Shown: positions 33,739 through 42,409 of the stretch, one piece after another | Layout: the number at the start of each line of letters is the position of its first letter | Numbering within the stretch: position 1 is the stretch's first letter | Assembly (NCBI RefSeq): GCF_030929505.1 | Contig: NZ_JAVFVV010000023.1 | Coordinates: 1-55,167, forward strand | Reading direction: 5' to 3' | Length of the DNA stretch: 55,167 nucleotides | Source: Mesorhizobium sp. LHD-90 | GTDB taxonomy: Bacteria; Pseudomonadota; Alphaproteobacteria; Rhizobiales; Rhizobiaceae | The notes under the pieces: generated by a model | Databases searched by the model: none | What the model saw: only the letters and a program-made list of their open reading frames with translations | Told to the model about the DNA's origin: nothing | Program-made: the position numbers and the translations under genes

Positions 33739-34785
33739 ATGGCAAAAGTCCGCGCACTCGTCCTCGAACGCCAGCACGAACTGTCGATGCGCGACATCGA
33801 TCTGCCGCAGGATGTCAGGCCCGGCGAGGTCAAGATCAAGATTCACACGGTCGGGGTGTGCGGCTCGGACGTGCACTACTACACACATGGCCGCATCGGC
33901 CCCTTCGTCGTCAACGCGCCGATGGTACTTGGCCACGAGGCTGCCGGAACCGTCGTCGAGGTCGGCGAAGGCGTCACCCATCTGAAGGTCGGCGACCGCG
34001 TCTGCATGGAGCCCGGCATTCCCGATCCGAACTCGCGGGCGAGCCGGCTCGGCCTCTACAATATCGACCCCGCCGTGACGTTCTGGGCAACGCCGCCGAT
34101 CCACGGCGTGCTGACGCCCTATGTCGTGCATCCGGCCAACTACACGTTCAAGCTGCCCGACAATGTGAGTTTTGCCGAGGGCGCGATGGTCGAGCCTTTC
34201 GCCGTCGGCATGCAGGCCGCCACCAAGGCGAAGATCGTGCCGGGCGACACCGCCGTCGTACTGGGCGCCGGGCCGATCGGCACCATGGTCGCCATCGCAG
34301 CGCTTGCCGGCGGCTGCGCCCGCGCCATCGTCGCCGACCTCGCCCAGCCAAAACTTGACATCGCCGCCGGCTATCAGGGCGTGATCCCCGTCAACAACCG
34401 CGAGAAGAATCTCGCCGAAGAGGTCAAGCGCCTGACCGACGGATGGGGCGCCGACATCGTGTTCGAATGCTCCGGCTCGCCCAAAGCCTGGGAGAGCCTG
34501 CTCGACCTGCCGCGGCCGGGCGGTGTCGTGGTGGCGGTCGGGCTTCCGGTGGCGCCGATCCCGTTCGACGTCTCGACTGCCTCGACCAGGGAAATCCGCA
34601 TCGAGACGGTGTTCCGCTATGCCCACCAGTACGACCGCGCCATCGCGCTGATGGCTTCGGGTCGGGTGGATTTGAAGCCGCTGATTTCGGCCACCTTCCC
34701 CTTCGAGGAGTCGATCGTGGCATTCGACCGCGCCGTCGAAGCGCGGCCGGCCGACGTGAAGCTGCAGATCAGCTTGGCCGAATAG
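33739..34785 (+). CDS. Zinc-dependent polyol dehydrogenase (xylitol/sorbitol dehydrogenase-like)
   Basis: A 348-residue medium-chain dehydrogenase. Catalytic zinc ligands are Cys in [14 protein letters not shown] (about 39-52) and His-Glu in GHEAAG; the usual structural-zinc cysteines are absent (the loop reads [21 protein letters not shown]), as in some sorbitol/xylitol dehydrogenases. The Rossmann motif is GAGPIG with Asp in IVADLAQ, giving NAD preference. It should oxidise a polyol to a ketose. ATG 33739 follows AAGGA. It stands alone between the ThuA-like gene and a repeat element. Confidence 0.88.
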   Translation: MAKVRALVLERQHELSMRDIDLPQDVRPGEVKIKIHTVGVCGSDVHYYTHGRIGPFVVNAPMVLGHEAAGTVVEVGEGVTHLKVGDRVCMEPGIPDPNSRASRLGLYNIDPAVTFWATPPIHGVLTPYVVHPANYTFKLPDNVSFAEGAMVEPFAVGMQAATKAKIVPGDTAVVLGAGPIGTMVAIAALAGGCARAIVADLAQPKLDIAAGYQGVIPVNNREKNLAEEVKRLTDGWGADIVFECSGSPKAWESLLDLPRPGGVVVAVGLPVAPIPFDVSTASTREIRIETVFRYAHQYDRAIALMASGRVDLKPLISATFPFEESIVAFDRAVEARPADVKLQISLAE

Positions 34786-34829
34786 TTTTGCGCTGGCGGG
34801 TTGCAGCGGTCGCTCTCGCCGGCGGTCAC

Positions 34830-35105
34830 TCTAGAGCATTTCCGGGTAAATCCGGGTCGCTCTGCCGGAGGGCATTTGGCCCAAGGTCGAGGGTTTCGGC
34901 GAAGGTCGTATCGGTGATACGGCCGAGCCGGAACCCGAAGGATTTGGGCCAAATGCACCCGGCCCGAAGGGTTTCCCGCTGGCGGGCGCCCGCTGCGTCG
35001 AGCCGCTCGGCCGTGGCGCCACCACGACCTTCGCGCCTCTCCTGGCGGATCGCCTCGCCATCGGAGAAACAGAGCTGACCCGGATTTGCCCGGAAATGCT
35101 CTAGA
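34830..35105. mobile_element. MITE-like palindromic element
   Basis: A 276-base element bounded by 29-base terminal inverted repeats (34830-34858 and 35077-35105) that match at 28 of 29 positions and begin TCTAGAGCATTTCC. It contains nested palindromes: GCATTTGGCCCAA at 34872-34884 against its complement at 34944-34956, and CGTATC-GGT-GATACG at 34907-34921. It has no coding capacity. This layout fits a non-autonomous miniature element; repeats starting CTAGAGC are, to my knowledge, frequent in rhizobia. Confidence 0.75.
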
Positions 35106-35148
35106 TTCCGGTGGGTTTGATGTGGCCCCTTGGGCGCCCAGTACAGTA

Positions 35149-35179
35149 TCTGGAAAATGATCAATCCAGATTCTGGATT
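35149..35179. promoter_or_regulatory. Inverted-repeat sites, likely upstream activator sequence
   Basis: AATCCAGA-T-TCTGGATT (35163-35179) is a perfect palindrome around one base, and another TCTGGA half-site lies at 35149-35154. It is about 135 bases upstream of the sigma-54-type promoter, the usual distance for enhancer-binding activators. The response regulator at 37360 is of that class. Confidence 0.6.
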
Positions 35180-35293
35180 CTGCTCTCCCCAATAACGAGG
35201 CGTCGCGGCCAAGCGGCTGGTTCACCACCGCGATGGCGGGTTAAGTTGTTGTTATACCTTAATTATTCCGACTGTCGCTAAAATTTCCGCTAT

Positions 35294-35308
35294 TGGCGCG
35301 CGTCTTGC
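35294..35308 (+). promoter_or_regulatory. Predicted sigma-54 (-24/-12) promoter
   Basis: TTGGCGCG-CGTC-TTGC matches the consensus YTGGCACG-N4-TTGCW with one change in the -24 block (A to G) and a G at the last W. The GG and GC doublets are correctly spaced 12 bases apart. The predicted start, near 35320, is about 30 bases before the DUF4956 start codon. Confidence 0.65.
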
Positions 35309-35351
35309 GTTGGCATTTGCAAGATCCCTCATGCCTTTGCGGAGAGCATAA

Positions 35352-35936
35352 TTGGCGCTGCCCCTCCTGCCTATCCCGCCATTCGAACTGATGCTGCGGT
35401 TCAGCATCGACATCGTCGCCGTGCTTTTGCTGGTCTTTGGCATGTATTACCGCCGTCGGTACGACAAGGAACTGGCGACGACGGCGGTGATGTTCAACGT
35501 CGCGACGTTTTCGGTCCTTATCATCCTGTCCTCGGTCGAATTCGGCGTTGCCGCCGGCTTTGGTCTCTTTGCGATCCTTGCGCTGTTTCGGCTGCGGTCG
35601 GAGCAGTTCGACAAAGTCGAAATAAGCTATTTCTTCGCATCCATCGCCATCGCGCTGGTCTGCTCGGTAACCGGTACGACGCTTTGGCTCGTTGGCGCCG
35701 TGGTGGTGTTTCTGCTGCTCAGCGCCTTCATTCTCGATCATCCGCGCTTCCTGCATGCCATCAGTGGCGTCAAGATCGTGCTCGACGAGATCGACCATCG
35801 CGCTCTTACCGACGAACCGGCGATGCGCGCGGACCTCGGCAAACGTCTCGGCGTCGAGGTGATCTACTATGAAATCAAGGCGTTCGACTATGTCAACGAA
35901 ACGGCATTGATCAACGTCTTCTTCCGCAACAAGTGA
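35352..35936 (+). CDS. DUF4956 membrane protein, partner of VTC-type polymerase
   Basis: A 194-residue protein with about four hydrophobic helices: FSIDIVAVLLLVFGMYY, VATFSVLIILSSVEFGVAAGF running into FGLFAILALFRL, ISYFFASIAIALVCSV and LWLVGAVVVFLLLSAFIL, then a cytosolic C-terminal domain of about 60 residues. This matches DUF4956, which is typically encoded beside VTC-domain genes. The start is TTG at 35352 with GGAGAG five bases upstream; an internal ATG at 35391 is the alternative. It may anchor the polymerase or form a polyphosphate path through the inner membrane, as membrane subunits do in the yeast VTC complex; that is inference. Confidence 0.85.
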   Translation: MALPLLPIPPFELMLRFSIDIVAVLLLVFGMYYRRRYDKELATTAVMFNVATFSVLIILSSVEFGVAAGFGLFAILALFRLRSEQFDKVEISYFFASIAIALVCSVTGTTLWLVGAVVVFLLLSAFILDHPRFLHAISGVKIVLDEIDHRALTDEPAMRADLGKRLGVEVIYYEIKAFDYVNETALINVFFRNK

Positions 35937-36013
35937 CGTTCCGGCCGCGACGTGGCGTGCTGCCGCGTCGGGGCGCCCGTGTGTCCGCGACATCCCGTAC
36001 CGGAGTCCATGCC

Positions 36014-37030
36014 ATGTTCACCAAGGAAAGCAGTTACCCGATAGGCGACAGTATCATGCGCGCCGGCCATCAATCGCCCGTACTACTGACGGCAGAGTCA
36101 GGCGGCGAGGCTGCGACGGCGGTCAAAATCGCCACTGGCCAACCGAATATGCAGCCCTTGTTCAGCCTCCAGGCGCCGCACAGCACGGTTCCTCGCTGGC
36201 TGATCGAACCATTTCATCCGGTCAGCCTCGAGCAACTCGATGCAAAGGCCGACATGCTGGACCGGCGTGACAATAAATATGTGGTGCGCGCGGATGTGCT
36301 CCACCAGGCGACCAGCGAGTTGGTTCAGCAGTTCGATATTCTGGAGATCGATGGCAAGCGGGATTTTACCTACGACACCTGTTACTTCGACGACGCGGAG
36401 CGCTCCGCCTATTTCGATCACCACAAGGGGCGGCGTATTCGCTGCAAGGTCCGGATGCGCAAATATGTCGATGCGGGTCTGTGCTTTGTCGAAGTCAAGC
36501 TCAAGCATATGCGCGGGATGACGATCAAGGAGCGGCTTCAGCGCCCGGTGGAGATGTACGGGATAATGGACGACAAGGCGCGTCGGTTCGTCGAATCCAG
36601 CTATCGTGACCTTTACCGTCGCGAATTCGATCGGGAGCTTCGGCCGGCGCTTGAAATGCGTTATCAACGCGTGACGCTCGTGGCCAAGCACGGCGGTGAG
36701 CGTGTGACGATCGACACCGGAATTGTGTTCGCGGGCAAGTCGGGTTCGCAGATGATCGACGGCCGTTTGATCCTGGTGGAAGTCAAATCGGGCAACGCCA
36801 ACGGCATCGCCGACAAGATCCTGCGACGGTTGCACCAGCATCCGACCAACACCTGCTCAAAATATTGCGTGGCGATGGCGGCCTTGAACGAAGTTTCCAA
36901 GACCAACAAGTTCCTGGTCGCGCTACGCAGACTCGGCGTCGTTCCGACGTCGGGCGGCGCATGGTTGGCGAAGCCGTCGCGACCGGTCGTGGGCGCGATG
37001 TCCGAACATCGGCAACTGGAGGCCTGTTGA
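36014..37030 (+). CDS. VTC-domain polyphosphate polymerase-like protein
   Basis: A 338-residue protein with a triphosphate-tunnel (VTC, PF09359-type) domain from about residue 65 to 300. Tunnel residues seen in order: Lys in DRRDNKYVVR, Arg/Lys in RRIRCKVRMRKY, Glu-Lys in CFVEVKLKH, Arg in LEMRYQRVTL, Asp in RVTIDTGIVF and Glu-Lys in LILVEVKSG. VTC4-type enzymes make inorganic polyphosphate from ATP with manganese. I chose ATG 36014 (GGAG eight bases upstream); the first 60 residues are low-complexity and a later start is possible. The DUF4956 gene lies 77 bases upstream and a porin remnant starts one base after its stop. Whether it polymerises phosphate is not proven. Confidence 0.85.
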   Translation: MFTKESSYPIGDSIMRAGHQSPVLLTAESGGEAATAVKIATGQPNMQPLFSLQAPHSTVPRWLIEPFHPVSLEQLDAKADMLDRRDNKYVVRADVLHQATSELVQQFDILEIDGKRDFTYDTCYFDDAERSAYFDHHKGRRIRCKVRMRKYVDAGLCFVEVKLKHMRGMTIKERLQRPVEMYGIMDDKARRFVESSYRDLYRREFDRELRPALEMRYQRVTLVAKHGGERVTIDTGIVFAGKSGSQMIDGRLILVEVKSGNANGIADKILRRLHQHPTNTCSKYCVAMAALNEVSKTNKFLVALRRLGVVPTSGGAWLAKPSRPVVGAMSEHRQLEAC

Positions 37031-37031
37031 A

Positions 37032-37331
37032 ATGAAAGCGCTCGGACGCTTTGGCTCGGCATCGCTCGCTATGTGCCTCGGCCTGATAGGCCTGCTGTGG
37101 CCGCGCATGTCGAGGAGCCCGAGAATCAAGCCCACGGCACAGATCGACCTCGACCATGGATCCTATGACGCCGACAGCCGATCCTTCAACGCAATGTCAC
37201 AGCCGGCCTCACCCTAAGACTGGATCGAACATCTGCGTATCACGATGAATTATATCGATGTGCGTAGCGAGCGCCGGAGAAGAGCGTACGATCCGAACCT
37301 GTTGCTAATGCGGGTGCAGTTCGCCCTATAG
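37032..37331 (+). pseudogene. Remnant of an outer-membrane porin gene (OprO/OprP-like ends), internal stop and large deletion
   Basis: One base after the VTC stop, an ATG opens a frame that encodes a signal-peptide-like start (MKALGRFGSASLAMCLGLIG) and IKPTAQIDLDHGSYDADSR, resembling the first strand of phosphate-selective porins. A TAA follows at 37215-37217. In the same frame, translation would go on as DWIEHLRITMNYIDVRS and end PNLLLMRVQFAL at a TAG (37329-37331), which looks like the last two strands and terminal residues of such a porin. A full gene would encode some 400-500 residues, so about four fifths is missing. The porin assignment rests on my reading of short ends and is tentative; the gene is in the right operon position for a phosphate-related channel. 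Confidence 0.55.
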
Positions 37332-37359
37332 GAACAACGGAAGTCCGCGGAGGCACGCC

Positions 37360-38703
37360 TTGTCAAGCAAGCGTATTCTGATCGTCGATGATGAGGACAG
37401 CATCCGTTTTGGAGTGCACGCCTATCTTGAATCGCAGGGGTACCGCGTATTCGAAGCTGATAGCTGCCAGAAAGCCAAGGAGTTGTTTCAGGCGTCGACG
37501 CCGGATGCCGCCGTCATCGACTACCGGCTGCACGACGGCACGGCGCTCGACCTGTTGCGCGCGTTCAAGCAGATCGATCCCAGCGTCCCCCTGATTGTCT
37601 TGACGGCCCATGGCACGATCGAGCTGGCGGTTGAAGCCGTCAAGGAAGGCGCCGAGCAATTCCTGACCAAGCCCATCGAACTCCCCGCGCTGCACACGAT
37701 CCTGAAACGCTTGTTCGCCAATCAACGGCTTCAGCGTCAGCAACACGCCGTCGCCACGCGCGAAAGCCGAGAACGTGTCGATCCGTTTGCCGGCCAGAGC
37801 GCGGCGATCGGGAGACTTGCGGATCAGGCGGCCAAGATAAGCGGTACATCGAGCCCGGTCCTCATTCTGGGGGAGACGGGCAGCGGCAAGAGCCAGCTTG
37901 CAAAATGGCTGCACCGCAACGGTCCGCGCGCCGAAGAGCCGTTCGTCGATCTCAACTGCGCCGGATTGTCCCATGATTTTCTCGAAGCCGAGTTGTTCGG
38001 GCACGAAAAGGGCGCCTTCACCGGCGCCGTGGCCGCCAAGTCCGGATTGCTGGAAGTCGCCGACGGCGGAACCGTGTTCCTCGATGAGATCGGCGATATG
38101 GACATACGTGTGCAATCCAAATTGCTGAAGGCACTCGAAGAAAAGCGGTTTCGCCGTCTGGGCGCGGTGCGCGAGCGCGCGATCGACGTTGCGCTCATCG
38201 CGGCTACCCACAGGGATCTGGCCGAGGAAGTCAGGAAAGGCGCCTTTCGCAGCGATCTCTATTTTCGGATCAGTGCGATCCCGCTCCTGGTTCCTTCCCT
38301 GCGCGACCGCATGGAAGATATTCCCTTGCTCGCCGGCACATTGTTGGCCCAGCTTCCGCCCAGCCGGGGCCGCCAGTTGGAACTATCCGACGAAGCGATA
38401 AGAACCTTGTGCGGTTATGCGTGGCCGGGGAACATACGCGAACTGCGCAACGTCCTCGAACGTGCGGCCTTGCTGTGCGAACATGACCGGATCACGCCGC
38501 GCGATCTGCGTTTCAACCTCATATTGAGCGAAAACTCGACCAGCCACGATACCAGCCTCACCCTTGAGGAGGTCGAACGGCGACATATCGAACGCGTCCT
38601 GGCGGAAGAGGGGGGCAAGGTGGCGCAGGCGGCGCTGCGCCTTGCCGTTCCACGCAGCACATTGTACCTGAAAATCAAGAGCTACGGCATCAAGACATCG
38701 TAG
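37360..38703 (+). CDS. NtrC-family response regulator (sigma-54 activator)
   Basis: A 447-residue regulator. Receiver domain (1-120) with acidic pair DDED at 10-13, phospho-acceptor Asp54 in AAVIDYRLHDG and Lys in LTKPIE; AAA+ domain (about 140-370) with Walker A GETGSGKS, the sigma-54 contact loop GAFTGA and Walker B GGTVFLDEIGD; C-terminal Fis-type helix-turn-helix (VAQAALRLAVPRSTLYLKI). The start is TTG at 37360 with GGAGG seven bases upstream. It forms a two-component pair with the kinase that follows and probably binds the TCTGGA repeat at 35149-35179 to fire the sigma-54 promoter of the DUF4956-VTC unit. Confidence 0.94.
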   Translation: MSSKRILIVDDEDSIRFGVHAYLESQGYRVFEADSCQKAKELFQASTPDAAVIDYRLHDGTALDLLRAFKQIDPSVPLIVLTAHGTIELAVEAVKEGAEQFLTKPIELPALHTILKRLFANQRLQRQQHAVATRESRERVDPFAGQSAAIGRLADQAAKISGTSSPVLILGETGSGKSQLAKWLHRNGPRAEEPFVDLNCAGLSHDFLEAELFGHEKGAFTGAVAAKSGLLEVADGGTVFLDEIGDMDIRVQSKLLKALEEKRFRRLGAVRERAIDVALIAATHRDLAEEVRKGAFRSDLYFRISAIPLLVPSLRDRMEDIPLLAGTLLAQLPPSRGRQLELSDEAIRTLCGYAWPGNIRELRNVLERAALLCEHDRITPRDLRFNLILSENSTSHDTSLTLEEVERRHIERVLAEEGGKVAQAALRLAVPRSTLYLKIKSYGIKTS

Positions 38704-38781
38704 GGGGCTGTCACTGACCACCACCCCGCAGTCTGGACCTAGGTGTCGGCGTCCTGCAGCGGTATCGGACGCAGAGACGAC

Positions 38782-40695
38782 ATGTTCAAGATCAAGATTT
38801 ACGCCAGCATCATCGTTATCGTCGTCCTTGGCTTGCTGGTGTTGCTGCATGTCTACCGCAACCTTGGCAGCGTCGCTGGCTATCTGGCAACGCTCGACAA
38901 TGTCAGTGTTCCCTTCAGCATCGCTGCGCTGGAGATGGAGAAGAACGCCGGCGAATATGCGGACGGCGTACTGCGATATGTTCGGGAGCCGGTCTCCGAG
39001 ATCAGAGCCGAGATTGGGCGGGATGAAAAGGACTTCATCGAACGTTACGCCATCTACATGCGGCTCGCGACCAGTGATCGGGCGGGCGGAATGGGACGCG
39101 ACGTTCGTGCGCAGCAGAAAAAGCTCGCCGCCGCCGGCGTAGAGTTGATGGACGAGCGCGACCGGCTCGACTCGATATTCGAGAAGACGACCGTCCTGCT
39201 TGAGGAAATCGATACCCTGATCGACGCGCAGGATCGCGCCGCGAATCGCGATCAAGGGTCCGACAGAAACGACAGGTTGTTGGCCCTGACGAATATCGAG
39301 GCCGAAACCGCTGAAATCGGGTTCTGGCTGACCCTGTTCAAATATCGGCCGGCCCGTCCGGAACGCCAGTACCTGCTGAAAAAGGTCGGTGAACAGCATG
39401 ATGCCCTGGCCCAATATCGGGAGCTGATCTCGGCGGCGCCGGACAGTCAGCTCCACGAAGCATTGCGCGAACGGCATCTGGATGTCCTGGCCAATGTCAG
39501 GACGCTGATTGCGGGGGAGACGCGGATCAGCGCGGATGCGCGGCGGTTCGCGCAACTCGCCGAACACATAGACCATATTTTCGACGACCAGATTCAGCCG
39601 ATGCTGACGAGCAATCTGTCGGAACCTCAGGAGCATGCGGATACCGCCGTCGAGCATGTGCAGGCAACGCTAGGATATCTTATCCCCGCCTACTTCCTCG
39701 TGGCGCTGTCCGTCGGAATATGGCTCGTCCTTGCCACCAATCGGCCACTGAAGAGACTGGCAGCCGGCACCGAGGCGATTGGGGCGGGCGATCTCGAGCA
39801 TCGCATCGACATTCGCGGCCACGACGAATTCGGCAAGCTTGCCGAACAATTCAATCTCATGACCGAGCGGTTGCAGGAGACCACAGTTTCACGCGATCTG
39901 CTCGAAGCAAGCGAACGGGAATTGCAGCAGACGGTGGGAAACCTGCGCCAGGAAATCGTCGAACGCAAGCAAGCCGAGCGGGAGCGGGAGGCGTTGCAGG
40001 CGAAACTGAGGCGCAGCGAAACATTGGCGACCATGGGGCAGTTGGTAGCGGGCGTCGCGCATGAGGTGCGCAATCCCCTCTTCGGCATTTCCTCCACCCT
40101 TGATGCGATCGAGGCGAATGCCAAACTAGGCCAGATCAGTCCGCGCTTCAGCGGCGTTTTGCGTCGCGAGGTGAACCGGCTGAACAAGCTGATGTCCGCG
40201 CTGCTCGAATATGGGCGCACATCGCCGGAAGATCGCACGATCGAACCGCTGGCCAAGGGCCTTGTAGAGGCCCTCCACTCCTGCCGGGCAGCCGCCGACG
40301 CCGCCAATGTGGCGCTGGCGAACCGGGTGTCGGAAGACGCTCTGGTGGTGATGAATTATGACCGCCTGCTGCAAGTGCACGTCAATCTGATCGAAAATGC
40401 GGTGCAACATGCACCGAAGGGATCGGAGGTGATCGTCTCCACGCGGGCGACGACCGATGAGGGCGGAAACCGATGGATCGAATATTGCGTTGCCGATTCA
40501 GGCCCCGGACTTTCGGTCGAGGATTTGCCGCACCTGTTCGATCCATTTTTCACCCGGCGGCGCGGAGGCACCGGGCTCGGGCTGGCCATCGTTCGGCGTA
40601 TCGTCGATGAGCATCATGGCATCATCGAACCCCGGGACAACCCGAAGGGCGGCACTGTCATGGCCGTGCGCCTGCCGGTGGCATCCAAAGGCTGA
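38782..40695 (+). CDS. Sensor histidine kinase
   Basis: A 637-residue membrane kinase. TM1 (about 5-25), a large extracytoplasmic helical sensor of about 280 residues, TM2 (IPAYFLVALSVGIWLVLAT, about 305-323), HAMP, a coiled coil, then the kinase core: H-box GVAHEVRNPL with His427, N-box NLIENAVQHA, G1 DSGPGL, F-box DPFFT and G2 GGTGLGLAI. The sensor is helical rather than a PAS or Cache fold, so a periplasmic or membrane-stress signal is possible. It follows the regulator by 78 bases. I chose ATG 38782 over an in-frame GTG 39 bases earlier because TM1 then starts right after the Met. Confidence 0.94.
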   Translation: MFKIKIYASIIVIVVLGLLVLLHVYRNLGSVAGYLATLDNVSVPFSIAALEMEKNAGEYADGVLRYVREPVSEIRAEIGRDEKDFIERYAIYMRLATSDRAGGMGRDVRAQQKKLAAAGVELMDERDRLDSIFEKTTVLLEEIDTLIDAQDRAANRDQGSDRNDRLLALTNIEAETAEIGFWLTLFKYRPARPERQYLLKKVGEQHDALAQYRELISAAPDSQLHEALRERHLDVLANVRTLIAGETRISADARRFAQLAEHIDHIFDDQIQPMLTSNLSEPQEHADTAVEHVQATLGYLIPAYFLVALSVGIWLVLATNRPLKRLAAGTEAIGAGDLEHRIDIRGHDEFGKLAEQFNLMTERLQETTVSRDLLEASERELQQTVGNLRQEIVERKQAEREREALQAKLRRSETLATMGQLVAGVAHEVRNPLFGISSTLDAIEANAKLGQISPRFSGVLRREVNRLNKLMSALLEYGRTSPEDRTIEPLAKGLVEALHSCRAAADAANVALANRVSEDALVVMNYDRLLQVHVNLIENAVQHAPKGSEVIVSTRATTDEGGNRWIEYCVADSGPGLSVEDLPHLFDPFFTRRRGGTGLGLAIVRRIVDEHHGIIEPRDNPKGGTVMAVRLPVASKG

Positions 40696-40821
40696 GCCGC
40701 ACGCTTGGGAATCCCACGGATTCCATCTCTGTGCGCTCCAACACCCATTTTTGGATTCGAGCCCGAAGGGCCGGAGTGGGGTAGTCGGAGGACGACAGCC
40801 AGCGATTGGAGCCGTTGGGTA

Positions 40822-42315
40822 TCAGGTGGAGCCTGCCAGTCTCATGCCCTCATAGACTTTTGCCTGCCTTGCCGACAGCGCCTGCCAGTCGGCAAATGCC
40901 GCCGGAGAGGGGTCTATCTGCTCGGCAACTCGCGTCATCTCGCGGGTAGCGACGGCGAAGTCGGCGTGCCAGCCGGCGCCGATCGCAGCGCACATGCCGG
41001 CGCCCAGCGCCGAGGCCTCGTTCGACAGGCTGCGGATCACCGGCAACCCGGTGGAGTCGGCGACCATGTGCAGCCAAAGCGGGCTGCCGGCGCCGCCGCC
41101 GATGACCAGCACGCGATCGACCTTCGCGTTCTGGCACCGCATCTGGTCGAGGGCGCGGGTGAATTCCAGCGTGATTGCCTCCAGCGAGGCGCGATAGAGA
41201 TGGCCCATGCCCGTCTCCGGTCCCATGCCGGTGAAGGTGGCGCGCGCATTCTCGTCCCAGTGCGGGTCCATGCAGCCCATCAGGTAGGTGCACACCATGA
41301 CCCCACCAGAGCCGACCGGCAGTTTTCGCGCCTGCGCCTCTAGCCGCTCGAATATTTTCGCGTCCTCATGGCCGCCGGCAAAATTGTCCAGCATCCAGTT
41401 GACGAAATAGGCGCCGGCGCGCTGGCAGCTTTCGAGGAGATAGCCGTCGCCGGTGGGCGAGACCAGCGTGCGCCAGTAGCGGCTGAGCTCCGGCGTGGCC
41501 GACCACAGGCCGCCCACCACCGCGGTGCCGAGATTGAGATAGGCGACGCCCGGGCTGGTGGCCCCCACGGCAAGGCCGGCGCTGTGTCCGTCGCCGCCGC
41601 CGGCAAACACCGGCGTTCCCGCCCGCAATCCCGTCGCCGCCGCGGCCGACGGCGTGATCTCACCGATCAGGGCGCTTGGGCGATGCAGCGTCGGCAGTTT
41701 CGACAGCGGGATGCCGAGGTGGTCGAGCAGTTCGCCGGACCATTTTTTGCTGCCGATGTCGAAGATGCCGAACGGGTCGGCGCTGGTCCAGCTTGCCGCC
41801 GCCTCTCCGGTCAGCTTCTGGGTGAGGAAATCGTGAACGCTCAGGATCTGCGCGGCGCGGTCGAGCAGTTCCGGCTGATGCTCTCTGAAGTGGCGCAGCC
41901 GGTAGAGGCAGGGGATGACGTCCACCGGCTTGCCGGAAATGGCATGCAGCCGCTCGCCGCCGAACTCGGCCGCGAGCACCTTCGTCATCGCCCGGGCGCG
42001 GCTGTCGAGCCATAGCGTCGCTGGGGCGAGCGGTTTTCGGTCGGCGTCGAGAAGCACCATGGTCTCGCGCTGGTTGGAAATGGCGATGCCGTCGATGCGC
42101 TCCGGATTGACTTGGCGGGTGACGGCGGTCAGCGCGGTGATCGCCGCCGTCCACCAGTCCTCGGCATTCTGCTCGGCAAGATGCGGCTCGGGCGTGCTGA
42201 TAGCGTGCGGCGCGCGGCCCTCGGCGCGCGGCGTGCCATCAGGCGTCCAGGCGATCGCCTTGACCGACTGGGTCGATGAATCGATGCCCACGACATAGCG
42301 CTCGTGCGGCTGCAT
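40822..42315 (-). CDS. FGGY family carbohydrate kinase
   Basis: A 497-residue kinase of the xylulokinase/glycerol kinase/erythritol kinase family. The phosphate-binding start GIDSSTQSVKAI (about 10-21), the QRETMV and LWLDSRA substrate segments, GDGHSAGLAVGA, and the C-terminal FGGY signature VIGGGAGSPLWLHMVADSTGLPV (about 404-426) are all present. It phosphorylates an alditol or ketose. ATG 42315 follows GGAGGAGA. It is convergent with the histidine kinase gene and lies 94 bases after the SorC regulator, divergent from the dehydrogenase-transporter operon; both arms likely serve one substrate. Confidence 0.92.
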   Translation of the reverse strand: MQPHERYVVGIDSSTQSVKAIAWTPDGTPRAEGRAPHAISTPEPHLAEQNAEDWWTAAITALTAVTRQVNPERIDGIAISNQRETMVLLDADRKPLAPATLWLDSRARAMTKVLAAEFGGERLHAISGKPVDVIPCLYRLRHFREHQPELLDRAAQILSVHDFLTQKLTGEAAASWTSADPFGIFDIGSKKWSGELLDHLGIPLSKLPTLHRPSALIGEITPSAAAATGLRAGTPVFAGGGDGHSAGLAVGATSPGVAYLNLGTAVVGGLWSATPELSRYWRTLVSPTGDGYLLESCQRAGAYFVNWMLDNFAGGHEDAKIFERLEAQARKLPVGSGGVMVCTYLMGCMDPHWDENARATFTGMGPETGMGHLYRASLEAITLEFTRALDQMRCQNAKVDRVLVIGGGAGSPLWLHMVADSTGLPVIRSLSNEASALGAGMCAAIGAGWHADFAVATREMTRVAEQIDPSPAAFADWQALSARQAKVYEGMRLAGST

Positions 42316-42409
42316 GCAATTCTCCTCCTCGCAGCTTCGTTCCTCGCGCGCCGTCGCGGCGGCGCTCCCTGGACGCCGGTGGCTCCCCGGGCGGCGCGGT
42401 CCGTGTTCC

